From JASLQO01 sp002327525 (GTDB lineage: Bacteria > Pseudomonadota > Gammaproteobacteria > Pseudomonadales > Azotimanducaceae), in NCBI GenBank assembly GCA_030744435.1, contig JASLQO010000008.1, positions 1 through 42,330 on the forward strand: a stretch of 42,330 bases of DNA, in the 5' to 3' direction. The notes beneath the pieces are model-generated. The model searched no databases. It was not told the origin of the DNA and saw nothing but the letters and a program-made list of their open reading frames with translations. Every line of letters starts with the position of its first letter. Position 1 is the first letter of the stretch. The position numbers were made by a program, and so were the translations under genes. Shown in pieces: positions 40,848-42,330 of this stretch.

Positions 40848-42330
40848 GTGCGTTTTTTTGCTGTTTTTTTGATCGTGTGCTTTTTATCCGCTCTGTCCGG
40901 CGAAGTTTCCGCCAGCACGCAGCGATTTATCGTCGAATATCGGAATAATTCATCAGGAAGTGTTGATGAGGACTTCCAACACCTAGGTACGCAACCAAAG
41001 AAGTCGATCGCAAATCGAAATCTGGTGGCTGTGGAACTTAATTCCGAGATGCTTAATGCACTGCGTTTCAGTCCCAACGTAGTCTCAATAGAAAACGATC
41101 ATCGTCGTTATCCATTAGCTCAGACCCAGCCCTACGGCGTAAATTTAGTTCAGGCGCTCCAGCTATCTGCAGATACCCCCCGCAAGGTATGCATCATCGA
41201 TTCCGGATACGAACTTGGTCATCCCGACCTACCTAACAATGAGACAATGTCTCGGGTGACCGGAGAGTCCCAGATCGAGGGAGAAGCGTGGGACGCTCCG
41301 GGCGATTCACACGGCACTCACGTAGCAGGAACCATAGCCGCGATAGACAACTCGGACGGAGTTATTGGTGTTTACCACGACTCCGGACTGACTCTACATA
41401 TCGTCAAGGTCTTCGATGATCAGGGATCGTGGACGTATTCTTCGGATTTGATCGCTGCGGTTGACTCTTGTGTAAACGCGGGTGCGCACGTGATTAACAT
41501 GAGTCTTGGAGGCAGTGGCTCCAGCACCTCTGAGGCTGAAGTCTTTGCCGAAGCCTTAGCCGACAACGTGCTGTCGATCGCGGCGGCAGGAAATAGCGGA
41601 GGCACAAATCTGAGCTATCCCGCTTCATATGACTCGGTCATGAGTGTAGCTGCGGTGGACGAGTCAGAAGAACTTGCTACCTTTTCGACCCGCAATGAGC
41701 AGGTTGAGATTGCGGCCCCTGGCGTTGGTGTTTTGTCGACCGTAACTGGTGGAAGTTATGCGTCATATAGCGGTACGTCGATGGCCACTCCGCATGTCGC
41801 GGCCGGTGCGGCCATGCTCTGGAGCAATCATGATTCTTGTACAGCTGAAGAGATTAGGCATGCCCTCAACAAGGCAGCGAAGGATCTGGGGCCAGCAGGA
41901 CGAGACAATAGTTATGGCCACGGTTTGCTACAAATCAAGTCGGCCCACGACGCATTTGTCGAGGCGGGCGGATGCGATGTAGGACCCATCATACCCCCGG
42001 AAGTTTATGAAGCTATTAGAGTAGAAGACCTGTCTGCTAGTTCCGGTGAGCAAAGCTTACATAGTTTCGAAATACCAGCGGATGCATCCAATCTTTCAGT
42101 AGAAATCGGCGGTGGGTCAGGGGATGCGGATCTTTACCTCAAACAGGGTTCTCCACCTACGCTAACCGATTACGATTGCCGATCGTGGGACTGGTATAAC
42201 GAAGAAACATGCTCGGTAAGTGAGCCCACGGCGGGCAGCTACTACGTCATGCTGCACGCTTATAGCGCATACAGTGGTGTCACCTTGGTGGCTTCGTACA
42301 CTCAGGGTGGTGGAGGAGGTACTGCTGGTA
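40848..42330 (+). CDS. Secreted S8 subtilisin-like protease with PPC domain (3' end cut)
   Basis: The frame runs off the window after 494 codons. From GTG 40848 (AGGA four bases upstream) it begins with a signal peptide (FFAVFLIVCFLSALSGEVSA). A pro-region follows to about residue 95. The S8 catalytic domain has aspartate 118 in CIIDSGYELGHPDL, histidine 155 in SHGTHVAGTIAA and serine 311 in YSGTSMATPHVAAG; the oxyanion asparagine lies in AAAGNSGGT. After it, residues of about 385-485 form a pre-peptidase C-terminal (PPC) domain (DADLYLKQGSPPTL; AGSYYVMLHAYSAYSG), and a glycine-rich linker begins at the edge. The gene is AT-richer than its neighbours and follows a transposase relic, so it may be acquired. 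Confidence 0.9.
   Translation, partial: MRFFAVFLIVCFLSALSGEVSASTQRFIVEYRNNSSGSVDEDFQHLGTQPKKSIANRNLVAVELNSEMLNALRFSPNVVSIENDHRRYPLAQTQPYGVNLVQALQLSADTPRKVCIIDSGYELGHPDLPNNETMSRVTGESQIEGEAWDAPGDSHGTHVAGTIAAIDNSDGVIGVYHDSGLTLHIVKVFDDQGSWTYSSDLIAAVDSCVNAGAHVINMSLGGSGSSTSEAEVFAEALADNVLSIAAAGNSGGTNLSYPASYDSVMSVAAVDESEELATFSTRNEQVEIAAPGVGVLSTVTGGSYASYSGTSMATPHVAAGAAMLWSNHDSCTAEEIRHALNKAAKDLGPAGRDNSYGHGLLQIKSAHDAFVEAGGCDVGPIIPPEVYEAIRVEDLSASSGEQSLHSFEIPADASNLSVEIGGGSGDADLYLKQGSPPTLTDYDCRSWDWYNEETCSVSEPTAGSYYVMLHAYSAYSGVTLVASYTQGGGGGTAG

Overview
The window is a gene-dense, fairly high-GC stretch (high 50s percent by eye) of a bacterial chromosome. Gene content points to a proteobacterium, most likely a gammaproteobacterium: a sigma factor / DUF3619-like / DUF3106 operon, a bactofilin, an HDOD protein, a SPOR-like/CBM9/DUF5916 outer-membrane protein, and GTACCTGTCCCC-type repeats. 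No rRNA, complete tRNA or CRISPR array was seen. I cannot name the species.

Layout. (1) 0.2-7.5 kb, minus strand: an aromatic-acid module read in the order benzoate-CoA-ligase-type synthetase, HIT protein, then 4-hydroxybenzoyl-CoA reductase subunits hcrC, hcrA, hcrB, then a cyclohexadienecarbonyl-CoA hydratase-type crotonase. The ligase would make an aryl-CoA, Hcr would remove the para-hydroxyl to give benzoyl-CoA, and the hydratase acts after ring reduction. No ring reductase is present here. A perfect inverted repeat lies upstream of the ligase, next to a wrecked sulfotransferase gene. (2) 8-13 kb: radical SAM protein, bactofilin plus methyltransferase-like partner, DUF4336 protein, FAD oxidoreductase. 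(3) 13.3-17.2 kb: a Baeyer-Villiger-type monooxygenase and a class I glutamine amidotransferase between two near-identical 67-bp direct repeats, with a broken SDR gene abutting the second. (4) 17.2-21.4 kb: GFA protein and a TetR regulator divergent from a large outer-membrane DUF5916 protein, sharing a perfect palindromic operator. (5) 21.6-22.9 kb: an AT-richer patch with an LLM flavin oxidoreductase, ending in a truncated HDOD gene. (6) 23.7-29.2 kb: membrane protein, GST, cupin, fused ATP sulfurylase/APS kinase, a small protein, and an enoyl-CoA hydratase. (7) 29.4-33.2 kb: Rieske protein, PQQ dehydrogenase and MFS exporter, bracketed by copies of a 16-bp REP-like word. (8) 33.8-36.6 kb: a TetR regulator divergent from a three-gene, translationally coupled operon in which all products carry membrane anchors (dehalogenase-like hydrolase, Ddn-like split barrel, DUF1330-like protein). 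This is the best candidate for an undescribed system. (9) 36.7-37.9 kb: chimeric gene debris and a small secreted protein. (10) 38.2-40.1 kb: sigma / anti-sigma-like / small secreted protein / DUF3106 operon with overlapping genes. (11) 40.3 kb to the end: an IS256-type transposase fragment and an S8 subtilisin-like protease with a PPC domain, cut by the window edge.

Overall this reads as an accessory catabolic region: oxidoreductases, CoA enzymes and TetR-controlled units for aromatic, ketone or halogenated compounds, interspersed with repeats and at least six broken genes (sulfotransferase, SDR, HDOD, redoxin, amidohydrolase, transposase), which suggests repeated insertion and decay.
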